The notes beneath the pieces were generated by a model. That model was given only the letters and a program-made list of their open reading frames with translations, was not told the DNA's origin and did no database searches. From Candidatus Uhrbacteria bacterium RIFCSPLOWO2_02_FULL_48_12 (GTDB lineage Bacteria; Patescibacteriota; Patescibacteriia; GWA2-46-9), in assembly GCA_001791425.1 (NCBI GenBank), contig MGEP01000061.1:1-12771 (forward strand): DNA of 12,771 bases, written 5' to 3'. The translations under genes and the position numbers were made by a program. Positions 4,906 to 11,235 of the stretch are shown here, piece by piece (the stretch's first letter is position 1; every line of letters starts with the position of its first letter).

Positions 4906-7725
4906 ATGTCCATGACGTCAGTCAAGACGTTCAAAGTGTCGTCACCCGCCGCCGCTGAAGCGGAAAGCGCTGATTTTGTCTTCCAGCATTATTTTTCTAA
5001 GCCGGGAATACACCCATTTGATGAAATTAACTGGGAAAAACGCCGGGCTGTTATTACGGGCCAGAACGGGCAGGTGTTTTTTGAACAGGATGAGGTGGAG
5101 GTGCCGGACTTTTGGTCGCAAATGGCGACCAATGTCGTAGTTTCCAAGTATTTCCGCGGCAAAATTGGGACCCCAGAGCGCGAAGCCAGCGTTAAGCAAA
5201 TGGTGGGGCGCGTGGCTGACACAATTACCGAGTGGGGCAAGACCGGCGGCTATTTATCAGACACAGAAGCCGCCATTTTTAACGCTGAATTAACGCATCT
5301 ATTGGTTTATCAAAAAGCCGCTTTCAATAGTCCGGTCTGGTTTAACGCGGGCGTTCGTCCCAATCCTCAGTGTTCGGCCTGTTTTATCCTTTCAGTGGAC
5401 GACAACATGGAGTCAATTCTGGATTGGATTAAAAAAGAGGGCATGATTTTTAAGCATGGCTCTGGTTCCGGCGTAAATTTGTCTAATCTGCGCTCTTCTA
5501 AAGAAAGACTGTCGCTCGGCGGCACGGCTTCTGGACCGGTTTCATTCATGCGCGGGGCTGATGCCTCGGCTGGGGCTATAAAATCGGGCGGCACCACGCG
5601 CCGCGCCGCCAAAATGGTTGTTTTGAACATTGACCATCCGGATATTGCTGAGTTTATCAAATCTAAAGAAATGGAGGAGAAAAAGGCCTGGGCCCTTGGT
5701 TCAATGGGTTATGATATGTCTTTAAACGGCGAGGCCTGGCAGTCAATTCAGTTTCAAAATGCGAATAATTCGGTGAGAGTAACGGACGAATTTATGAAGG
5801 CCTATGAAAACGACGAAGACTGGCACACCAGAAGCATTACTGAAGGCAGAGTGGTAGAAACTTATAAGGCGCGAGATCTCATGAAAATGATTGCCGAGGC
5901 CGCTTGGCTGTGCGGCGATCCGGGCATGCAGTTTGACACGACGGTCAATGCCTGGCACACCTGCCCCAATACCGGCCGTATTAATGCTTCTAACCCGTGC
6001 TCGGAATATATGCACCTGGATAATTCGGCTTGCAATTTGGCTTCGCTGAATTTGATGAAATTTGTAAAAGCCGACGGCGAATTTGACGTTGAAGCATTTG
6101 TCGCGGCCGTGAACGTGATGATTACGGCGCAAGAGATTATTGTCAGCTTTTCCAGCTACCCCACGCTGGAAATTACCAAAAACGCTCTTGATTATCGCGC
6201 TCTGGGCTTGGGGTACGCTAATCTTGGGGCGCTTCTAATGTCGCGCGGGCTTCCTTATGATTCTGACGAAGGCCGCGCCTATGCCGCGGCTATCACGGCG
6301 ATGATGACTGGCGCCTCTTATGCGATTTCGGCCAAAATTGCCGCCCGCACTGGTCCCTTTGCCGGTTACCTGAAAAACCGTGAGCCGATGCTGGGCGTCA
6401 TTTTAAAACATCGCGCCGCCCTGAAAGAAATTAACGCCGATTATGTGTCGGTTGATTTAATGAACGCCGCCGTAAATTCATGGGACGAGGCCTTGGCTTT
6501 GGGCGAGCAGTTTGGTTATCGCAATTCTCAAACCACTTTACTGGCCCCGACCGGCACTATTGCTTTTCTGATGGACTGTGACACCACGGGGGTGGAGCCG
6601 GACATCGCCTTGGTTAAATACAAGACCTTAGTCGGCGGCGGTATCATGAAAATCGTTAACAACACCGTGCCCGCGGCCCTGAAAAAGCTGGACTACAGCG
6701 AAGCCGAAATTCAAGACGCCCTCTCTCACATTGACAAGCAGGGAACAATTGAAGGCGCGCCGTATCTCCACGAAAGGCACTTGCCTATTTTTGATTGCGC
6801 TTTTAAACCAGTCAACGGCGAGCGGTCAATTCATTATTTGGGTCACTTAAAGATGATGGGCGCGGTTCAGCCGTTTCTTTCCGGCGCCATTTCTAAAACC
6901 GTCAATATGCCAAATTCCATCACCTCGGAAGAAATTGCCGAGGCCTATTATCAGGCCTGGCGGCTGGGCATTAAGGCCTTAGCCATTTATCGCGACGGCT
7001 CTAAGCGCACCCAGCCCTTGATGACCAGTGATAAAGAATCGCCTAAAGAAATGCCGGCCACGCTGGAAGTGGAAACAGACATTGAAGTAACAGCCGCCGC
7101 CAGCAGACAGCCGATTCGCCGGCGTCTGCCCGATGAACGCCGGGCCGTTACTCACAAATTTACCGTGGGCGGCCATGAGGGCTACATCACCGCTGGTCTT
7201 TACGATGACGGCAAACCAGGAGAGATTTTTGTGACCATGAGTAAAGAGGGCAGCACTATCTCCGGCCTCATGGACGCCTTTGCCACCTCCATTTCCATTG
7301 GTCTTCAGCATGGCATGCCCTTAAAAGATGTGGTTAGAAAATTCACGCACATGCGTTTTGAGCCGTCTGGTTTTACCAAAAATCCAGAAATTCCCATTGC
7401 TAAGTCCATCATTGATTATATTTTCCAGTGGCTGGGCAGAAAATTCTTGAGCGTGGGAGAACAGGTTGAAATCGGGCTTATTAGCGCTGAAGCCGCCGCT
7501 GCCGCCAGGCCAGATGCTTCAGCCCCATCCTTGCCAGACACCAAAGCTGTGCCCGTAGCGGAAAATATAGCCGGCCAAATTGTCATTAAAGAACACATCT
7601 CCGAAAAATTCGCTTTCCGGGCGCAGACAGACGCGCCAACCTGTGCTGATTGCGGCTCACTCATGGTTAGAAACGCTTCTTGCTACAAATGCTGGAACTG
7701 CGGCTCTACCAGCGGCTGCAGTTGA
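4906..7725 (+). CDS. nrdJ: Adenosylcobalamin-dependent class II ribonucleotide reductase
   Basis: This 939-residue enzyme reduces ribonucleotides to deoxyribonucleotides using a thiyl radical made from adenosylcobalamin, so it needs no oxygen and no separate radical subunit. Visible landmarks are the N-terminal FNSPVWFNAGV (140-150), PQCSACF (C156/C159, one being the substrate-side redox cysteine), HGSGSGVNLSNLR (184-196), SGGTTRRAAKM (227-237), the active-site NPCSE (N363, C365, E367), SACNLASLNL (C376, likely redox partner), APTGTIAFLMDCDTTGVEPD (547-566) and VNMPNS (667-671). The C-terminal region (about 745-850) is the extra domain typical of long NrdJ enzymes. The tail holds a cysteine-rich zinc ribbon (C913, C916, C926, C929, C932) and a final C938 that probably shuttles reducing equivalents. 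Length fits long NrdJ proteins. Promoter, NrdR boxes and leader lie just upstream. Met3 is an alternative start. Confidence 0.97.
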   Translation: MSMTSVKTFKVSSPAAAEAESADFVFQHYFSKPGIHPFDEINWEKRRAVITGQNGQVFFEQDEVEVPDFWSQMATNVVVSKYFRGKIGTPEREASVKQMVGRVADTITEWGKTGGYLSDTEAAIFNAELTHLLVYQKAAFNSPVWFNAGVRPNPQCSACFILSVDDNMESILDWIKKEGMIFKHGSGSGVNLSNLRSSKERLSLGGTASGPVSFMRGADASAGAIKSGGTTRRAAKMVVLNIDHPDIAEFIKSKEMEEKKAWALGSMGYDMSLNGEAWQSIQFQNANNSVRVTDEFMKAYENDEDWHTRSITEGRVVETYKARDLMKMIAEAAWLCGDPGMQFDTTVNAWHTCPNTGRINASNPCSEYMHLDNSACNLASLNLMKFVKADGEFDVEAFVAAVNVMITAQEIIVSFSSYPTLEITKNALDYRALGLGYANLGALLMSRGLPYDSDEGRAYAAAITAMMTGASYAISAKIAARTGPFAGYLKNREPMLGVILKHRAALKEINADYVSVDLMNAAVNSWDEALALGEQFGYRNSQTTLLAPTGTIAFLMDCDTTGVEPDIALVKYKTLVGGGIMKIVNNTVPAALKKLDYSEAEIQDALSHIDKQGTIEGAPYLHERHLPIFDCAFKPVNGERSIHYLGHLKMMGAVQPFLSGAISKTVNMPNSITSEEIAEAYYQAWRLGIKALAIYRDGSKRTQPLMTSDKESPKEMPATLEVETDIEVTAAASRQPIRRRLPDERRAVTHKFTVGGHEGYITAGLYDDGKPGEIFVTMSKEGSTISGLMDAFATSISIGLQHGMPLKDVVRKFTHMRFEPSGFTKNPEIPIAKSIIDYIFQWLGRKFLSVGEQVEIGLISAEAAAAARPDASAPSLPDTKAVPVAENIAGQIVIKEHISEKFAFRAQTDAPTCADCGSLMVRNASCYKCWNCGSTSGCS

Positions 7726-7909
7726 GGGGCCATAAGCCGTGATGGTTATAAGAGCTATTTGCCTCAGCCGATGCGTAGCGTCCTCGGCGCCGTGCTTTTA
7801 GAAAATGTTGAAGGCACCTCCATTCGGTAGGTGCCTTCGTTGTACGCCTGGTAGACGTACTAATTTTTTGGAGTCGTCGTCCGTGATTTGTGACCGCGTT
7901 TGCGCGCTG
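7726..7909. other. Convergent intergenic region between nrdJ and zinc-ribbon genes
   Basis: No gene is seen here. GCCGA (from 7770) and TCGGC (to about 7791) could form a short stem followed by a CTTTT stretch, a weak candidate terminator for nrdJ. The clearer hairpin at 7810-7838 is listed separately. The rest shows nothing I can support. Confidence 0.4.
7810..7838 (-). terminator. Perfect 10-bp hairpin, probable terminator of the minus-strand pair
   Basis: GAAGGCACCT (7810-7819) and AGGTGCCTTC (7829-7838) pair perfectly around a 9-base loop. Read on the minus strand the stem is followed by AACATTTTCT, which is T-richer than the plus-strand side (GTTGTACG). It lies 72 bases past the stop of the minus-strand gene ending at 7910 and 85 bases past nrdJ, so it could serve one or both converging units. 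Confidence 0.5.
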
Positions 7910-8134
7910 TCAGCGATGACTGGTGGCTCTTCTCATGAGAACCGCTGGGGGCGACGGTATCGCCAGAGGTGCATCAGGATTGCGGTGGTGGCCGCAACAC
8001 CTGTCGCACCTGAAGAACACTGTGCTGTTGTGGAGCGGAAGCATCTTGCCTCCACAGCCGTAAACGCAGGACTCTCCTCCAAGGAGCGGCTTGCCAGGAT
8101 TCTGTTTCTTGGCATCAGGAGCGAATCTTCCCAT
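7910..8134 (-). CDS. Small zinc-ribbon protein (74 aa)
   Basis: I cannot name this small protein. It holds a cysteine pattern typical of a zinc ribbon: C23-x3-C27-GG-K-M, then FFRC43-DRC46-C47-GHH. Flanking parts are basic and without hydrophobic helices, so it should be cytoplasmic and could bind nucleic acid or a protein partner. The start is chosen at 8134 because AAAGGAG (8140-8146) lies five bases upstream, a strong ribosome site in a window where most genes have none. A longer in-frame start ten codons earlier lacks such a site. It lies 76 bases after the second zinc-ribbon gene on the same strand and probably shares its transcript. The GGCCTAAA sequence occurs twice just before its ribosome site. 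A chance ORF is possible, but the ribosome site plus ordered cysteines argue against it. Confidence 0.55.
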   Translation of the reverse strand: MGRFAPDAKKQNPGKPLLGGESCVYGCGGKMLPLHNSTVFFRCDRCCGHHRNPDAPLAIPSPPAVLMRRATSHR

Positions 8135-8210
8135 ACATTCTCCTTTAGGCCGGTTTAGGCCCAAGACCTCGTCACATCATCTACTGATTCGCTTTTCTTG
8201 CCGTGATGAT

Positions 8211-8405
8211 TTATCCACGATAATGGAACTGATGCTTCAGCGCCACCGCCCTCCTTTTTTCTACCAACGGGCCGAGTTCCAGACTATGGCTCACGGTGAA
8301 ATAGAGCTTACAGCTTGGGTTTCGGCACTTCCACCCCTTTCCATCGCGAGCCACGTTTCTGCCGCCGCATCTTACACATCTTGGTTTTTCCTGCCATGGC
8401 TTCAT
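8211..8405 (-). CDS. Small zinc-ribbon protein (64 aa)
   Basis: A 64-residue protein whose first 36 residues form a clear zinc ribbon: C10-VR-C13-GGRNVARDGKGWK-C27-RNPS-C32-KLYF. The CxxCGG...WxC...C..xF pattern is seen in transposase and phage zinc ribbons and in small regulators. The remainder is basic (VEKRRAVALKHQF). The start at 8405 is supported by AAGGAGG (8410-8416) four bases upstream on the minus strand; an ATG ten codons earlier has no ribosome site. It is divergent from the adenosyltransferase gene, sharing the 8406-8470 region, and upstream of the 74-residue zinc-ribbon gene. Function is unknown. Its place between nrdJ and the cobalamin adenosyltransferase is suggestive, but a leftover transposase fragment is an alternative. 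Confidence 0.62.
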   Translation of the reverse strand: MKPWQEKPRCVRCGGRNVARDGKGWKCRNPSCKLYFTVSHSLELGPLVEKRRAVALKHQFHYRG

Positions 8406-8421
8406 CTCCCCTCCTTTTTGA

Positions 8422-8450
8422 TTGGCCAGAGACATTTGAAGCGGTATAAT
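8422..8450 (+). promoter_or_regulatory. Promoter of the corrinoid adenosyltransferase gene
   Basis: TTGGCC (8422-8427), a 17-base spacer and a perfect TATAAT (8445-8450). The start would fall near 8457, leaving a leader of about 14 nt without a ribosome site before ATG 8471. The -35 lies beside the first codons of the divergent minus-strand gene's upstream region. Confidence 0.65.
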
Positions 8451-8470
8451 TAAACTCTAGTCCTTTTATT

Positions 8471-9064
8471 ATGGGTGTCAAGACTAAAAAAACAACAGCT
8501 CCCTCTGGCCTTTTTATGCTTTATGTGGGCCGCGGCAAGGGCAAAACTACGGCGGCTATGGGTTTGGCCATGCGCGCCGCCGGCATGGGCCTTAACGTTT
8601 ATATTATTCAGTTTATCAAGGGTGAGTGGCCTTCTGGCGAGCGCAATTTTATTGAAGCGTTTAATAGCGTACGGAAGCATTATAACGGCAAACAAAAACT
8701 TGGCCGTCTTGAAATAATTGCCATAGGCAAAGGTTTTGTAAAAATTTTAGGCGATAAAAAACCAATCGCTGTGCACAAGGCAGCGGCTAGGCAGGCGCTT
8801 ATGTTTGGCCGACGCGCGATGTTATCCGGTAGGTACAATGTGGTAATTCTTGATGAAGCCATCAGCGCCGTGGAAACCAAGCTTATAAAAGCAAGCGATC
8901 TTTTAAGATTGGTTCGCGCCAAACCGCCAACCGTGCATTTGGTTATGACTGGCCACGAGGCGCTAAAAAGTTTAGTCGCCAAAGCTGACTTAGTGTCAGA
9001 CGTCAAGATGGTTAAGCATCCGTATTACAAGGGAATTATAGCCCAACGGGGGATTGATTATTAG
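8471..9064 (+). CDS. cobO: ATP:corrinoid adenosyltransferase (CobA/BtuR/CobO family)
   Basis: This 197-residue cytoplasmic enzyme transfers the adenosyl group of ATP to cob(I)alamin, giving adenosylcobalamin. It shows the family P-loop GRGKGKTT (20-27), the following AAMGLAMRAAGMGLNVYIIQFIKGEW stretch (28-53), the Walker B strand VVILDEA (124-130), VMTGHEA (158-164, usually LTGR), and the C-terminal signature VKHPYYKGIIAQRGIDY (181-197). Length matches the family. No other cobalamin synthesis gene is present, so a salvage role is likely. The obvious consumer is the class II ribonucleotide reductase 750 bases upstream. The gene has its own near-consensus promoter at 8422-8450 and a very short leader, and ends one base before a 112-bp palindrome. 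The first eight residues are lysine-rich and not conserved. Confidence 0.93.
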   Translation: MGVKTKKTTAPSGLFMLYVGRGKGKTTAAMGLAMRAAGMGLNVYIIQFIKGEWPSGERNFIEAFNSVRKHYNGKQKLGRLEIIAIGKGFVKILGDKKPIAVHKAAARQALMFGRRAMLSGRYNVVILDEAISAVETKLIKASDLLRLVRAKPPTVHLVMTGHEALKSLVAKADLVSDVKMVKHPYYKGIIAQRGIDY

Positions 9065-9176
9065 CCCCGCACCTATCCCCGCAATCAACCATCTAGACTG
9101 GCCTTATGGAAGGCGAAGCCGGCTTCGTCTACCTGCCATGAGGACTGAATGGTTAATCATCGGGATAGGGGCGGGG
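9065..9176. repeat. 112-bp imperfect palindrome (two 56-nt arms)
   Basis: The arms 9065-9120 and 9121-9176 are mutually complementary along almost their whole length. The apex is the perfect 12-bp palindrome GAAGCCGGCTTC (9115-9126). The outer 27 bases agree at about 21 positions, from CCCCGCACCTATCCCC on the left to ATAGGGGCGGGG on the right; CCTTATGG and CCATGAGG pair in the middle. It starts directly after the adenosyltransferase stop. Transcribed, it would form a cruciform-like hairpin that could end the transcript or protect its 3' end. It may also be a small non-coding mobile element, but no target duplication is visible. No strong T-run follows. Confidence 0.8.
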
Positions 9177-9211
9177 TGGATTTATTTCCCATTTTGTTCT
9201 ATTATTAATAT

Positions 9212-9871
9212 ATGCCGTTATTGCACCATAAACCCTTGGACAAAAAAGGCATCAGCTATCTCATAGTCATTGCTTTTGTGGCCATTATGGCTGGCGCCAC
9301 CATGTGGTCGCTGTCATACTCACCGGCAGTTTGGCACCTCATTGATACCAACATTGCCCGCCGCACAGTCTCGGCGGCCACCGATCGAACCTTCCAAAAT
9401 GACCTTTATAATTTTACGTTGGTCGTGCCCAAGGGCTGGTATCTGCATGAGCGTCCGGACGGCAGCGCTATTTTTACCAAAAAGGAGCGGCTGACTATTT
9501 CTAAAGAAACCGAAGGATGGGCCATTGGCGAACAGATAAATGTTTCGGTGGCCGCGCTGGAAGATGCTTATGGCAAAAAAATAACACCAGAAAAATGGGC
9601 CGCCAAAAATATTCCCGAGAAGGATGCGGATGATAAACCCATTACGACAACCTGGGAATCAACAGAAGACAGTAAACTACTGCGCGTAGAGAGAGAAGCC
9701 GCTGGTACCTCTAATAAAGTCCTTTATTATTATGTTTTTCACGGCAATAATATTTTCAGCTTTGGTTTATATCCTTACAGTTCGGACAATACTGGCAACA
9801 ACAGCGATTTTGAAGAAATGGTCAGAAGTTTGTCTTTCAATACCAATCCCTCATCAATCAAACCAAATTAG
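9212..9871 (+). CDS. Membrane-anchored protein of unknown function, PsbP-like C-terminal region
   Basis: This 219-residue protein has a short basic cytoplasmic start, one hydrophobic helix (about 14-36) and an outer domain (about 60-210). That domain opens with YNFTLVVPKGWYLHE (66-80) and closes with FEEMVRSLSF (200-209), resembling the PsbP-like or lipoprotein-type fold in which a P-x-x-W strand begins and an xSLSF helix-strand ends the unit. The layout matches the protein at 2409-3071, though identity outside these ends looks low. No catalytic motif is visible. ATG 9212 lies about seven bases after a TATTAT sequence (9200-9205), so the transcript may be nearly leaderless; the matching -35 is poor. 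The gene follows the 112-bp palindrome and is probably its own unit. Function not recognised. Confidence 0.72.
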   Translation: MPLLHHKPLDKKGISYLIVIAFVAIMAGATMWSLSYSPAVWHLIDTNIARRTVSAATDRTFQNDLYNFTLVVPKGWYLHERPDGSAIFTKKERLTISKETEGWAIGEQINVSVAALEDAYGKKITPEKWAAKNIPEKDADDKPITTTWESTEDSKLLRVEREAAGTSNKVLYYYVFHGNNIFSFGLYPYSSDNTGNNSDFEEMVRSLSFNTNPSSIKPN

Positions 9872-9963
9872 GTTGGGTGTTTTGCAGGCGCAGAACCCTC
9901 ATGCCTTGTGGCACACGATTTTGCCCGCCTGACTTCGCCTGACTCGTTGATTAAATGACCAAA

Positions 9964-10047
9964 TGCTGGGAGCGGGAGTCGAACCCGCATGGTATTGCTA
10001 CCGCTGGATTTTGAGTCCAGTGCGTCTGCCAGTTCCGCCATCCCAGC
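9964..10047 (-). tRNA. tRNA-Leu (anticodon CAA)
   Basis: On the minus strand the 84 bases fold as a type II tRNA. The acceptor stem is GCTGGGA with TCCCAGC and discriminator A. The D arm follows, then anticodon stem CTGGA/TCCAG with loop CTCAAAA and anticodon CAA, a long variable arm GGTA-GCAA-TACC, and T arm GCGGG-TTCGACT-CCCGC. It reads UUG codons. CCA is not encoded; the 3' end runs into TTT, so it must be added by nucleotidyltransferase. No intron is present. Confidence 0.95.
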
Positions 10048-10117
10048 GTGTTATCAACACTATAGTTTAAAGTCGTCTCTATTTGCGGCGAAGTCAAGGC
10101 GTGCGGGAGTGCTGCGT

Positions 10118-10255
10118 GTATGCCAATTTCACCACAGCGGCATATTTCATGAGGGGCGGGGCGTGTATCCCAATTTCACCACTCGCCCGCCATCTGTGCG
10201 GGGTAAATATCCCAATTTCACCACTCCGGCGCGTTAGACCCAACTTAACAGGCGC
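10118..10255 (-). repeat. Tandem array of four D-arm-like hairpins 5' of tRNA-Leu
   Basis: Three copies of GTGGTGAAATTGGSATA occur on the minus strand at 10208-10224, 10166-10182 and 10119-10135, spaced 42 and 47 bases apart. The last two continue with CACGC, which closes a GTG/CAC stem exactly as in the D arm of many tRNA-Leu genes. A fourth, diverged unit at 10229-10255 keeps the layout with GTTA/TAAC around AGTTGGGTC. Flanking bases add outer stems such as GCTG/CAGC and GGCGGG/CCCGCC. The array lies on the same strand as the tRNA, 71 bases or more upstream of it. No complete tRNA is formed. Confidence 0.7.
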
Positions 10256-10282
10256 AATCAATTTATCAGAACAGACGTCGCA

Positions 10283-10311
10283 TTGTCAAAGCTTGTTTTG
10301 CGCGATATAAT
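10283..10311 (+). promoter_or_regulatory. Promoter of parB giving a leaderless transcript
   Basis: TTGTCA (10283-10288) and a perfect TATAAT (10306-10311) stand 17 bases apart. The start site would fall at about 10317-10319, on or next to ATG 10319. This also argues against an upstream TTG start at 10283, which is the -35 itself. Confidence 0.82.
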
Positions 10312-10318
10312 TTCATCT

Positions 10319-11104
10319 ATGCCCGATTTAAAAATAATTCCAATTAACGGCATTGAAGCCAATCCCTTTCAGCCGCGCAAAGATTTTCGGGCCGAGGATT
10401 TAACTGATTTGGCAAATTCAATCCGCCAGCATGGAATTCTTCAGCCATTGGTGGTGGTAGAACAGCCGAACCAAAAATTTCGTTTAATTGCCGGCGAGCG
10501 GCGCTGGCGCGCGGCCAAACAGGCGGGACTTGCCAATGTGCCAGCTATCGTGCGCCGAGCCAATGACGAAGAGCAATTGGAGCTGGCTTTGGTGGAAAAT
10601 ATTCAGCGCCAAGATTTAAACCCATTGGAGCGCGCGCGGGGTTACGAGCAATTGATAAAAAGATTCGGGCTCACTCAAGATGAGGTAGCGAAGAAGGTTG
10701 GCAAAAGCCGCGCGGCTGTCGCCAATGCCATGCGCCTTTTGTCTTTGCCAGAGACAATCCAAAAAGCGATTGGCGAAGGGCGTTTGAGTGAAGGCCACGC
10801 CAAAATTATCGCCGGCTTGGATAGCAAAGATTTGCAAATGCGGTTTTTTGAAAGAGTGGTAGAAACCAAAGCTTCGGTTAGGCAAACTGAAGAGGCCGCT
10901 AAAAAAATTCAGGCCAAAAAGCACATGCGCTCGTCCGCCGCTTCATCTGACGAGGCAATATCCGAATACCGTCAGCTCTTAGAGCGGGTACTTAGCACCA
11001 AAGTAGAAATTCATAACCATAAAGGCGTCGGCTCCCTCACTGTTCACTTTTACAGCGAAGAGGAATTGAGGGAGATTGTAAAGAAGGTAATAGGGAAAGA
11101 TTAA
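10319..11104 (+). CDS. parB: ParB-type chromosome segregation protein (CTPase, parS-binding)
   Basis: The 261-residue protein is a full-length ParB/Spo0J. The N-terminal domain starts with IEANPFQPRKDF (12-23), contains HGILQPLVV (38-46) and the CTP-binding/hydrolysis box GERRWRAAKQAG (59-70). ENIQRQDLNPLERARGYEQL (93-112) follows, and the helix-turn-helix LTQDEVAKKVGKSRAAVANAMRLL (118-141) reads parS. The C-terminal segment (about 215-260) with GSLTVHFYSEEELREIVKKV is the dimerisation domain. It loads on parS as a CTP-driven sliding clamp and works with ParA and SMC in origin segregation. No parA is visible next to it, which is less usual. The promoter places the mRNA start at the ATG, so it is probably translated as a leaderless message. 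A plasmid or phage ParB is possible, but the sequence is chromosomal in style. Confidence 0.95.
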   Translation: MPDLKIIPINGIEANPFQPRKDFRAEDLTDLANSIRQHGILQPLVVVEQPNQKFRLIAGERRWRAAKQAGLANVPAIVRRANDEEQLELALVENIQRQDLNPLERARGYEQLIKRFGLTQDEVAKKVGKSRAAVANAMRLLSLPETIQKAIGEGRLSEGHAKIIAGLDSKDLQMRFFERVVETKASVRQTEEAAKKIQAKKHMRSSAASSDEAISEYRQLLERVLSTKVEIHNHKGVGSLTVHFYSEEELREIVKKVIGKD

Positions 11105-11114
11105 AGAAATCAGG

Positions 11115-11138
11115 AATTAGGAATTAGCTAGTTAGCTT
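11115..11138 (+). repeat. Left flanking inverted repeat of the fusion membrane gene
   Basis: AATTAGGAATTAG (11115-11127), three bases, then GTTAGCTT (11131-11138). The reverse complement recurs at 12530-12552 with a two-base spacer. It starts 11 bases after the parB stop. Confidence 0.7.
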
Positions 11139-11195
11139 ATTAAAGAATTTTGCGGCTTTATATTTATTGTAAAAAGGGCAGGAGGAGAGTAAACT

Positions 11196-11216
11196 ATGAG
11201 ATGTAAGTCAAATTAA
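11196..11216 (+). CDS. Six-codon mini-ORF with a strong ribosome site
   Basis: GGAGGAG (11181-11187) stands eight bases before an ATG that opens a six-codon frame (Met-Arg-Cys-Lys-Ser-Asn, stop TAA). The large gene 20 bases downstream has only A/T bases before its start and no ribosome site. The peptide could be a leader that feeds ribosomes to the next start, or the decayed start of an earlier gene. There is no codon run that suggests amino acid attenuation. Confidence 0.35.
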   Translation: MRCKSN

Positions 11217-11235
11217 TTTTGAAAATTTTTAAAAT

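Noticed and set aside
5743..6132. 129-codon minus-strand ORF inside nrdJ
   Set aside because: It is antisense to the conserved NrdJ core including NPCSE, and shows no domain of its own.
8211..8219. Second DnaA box (TTATCCACG)
   Set aside because: It has one mismatch at the last position and overlaps the stop codon of a minus-strand gene; the same holds for TTATCAACA at 10051-10059. Neither is convincing alone.
8091..8453. 120-codon plus-strand ORF between nrdJ and the adenosyltransferase
   Set aside because: It is low in recognisable motifs and lacks a ribosome site; the two minus-strand zinc-ribbon frames in the same stretch have ordered cysteines and good ribosome sites.
9065..9176. Insertion sequence remnant
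   Set aside because: There is no transposase frame, terminal repeat pair with internal cargo, or target-site duplication; only a palindrome is supported.
10118..10255. CRISPR array
   Set aside because: The repeats are only about 17 bases and diverge, spacing is irregular (42 and 47), flanks are partly complementary hairpin arms rather than unique spacers, and no cas gene is near.
10229..10255. Integron attC site suggested by TCTAAC...GTTA
   Set aside because: The GTTA/TAAC pair fits a D-arm-like hairpin shared with three neighbouring units; no integrase or bottom-strand attC layout is visible.
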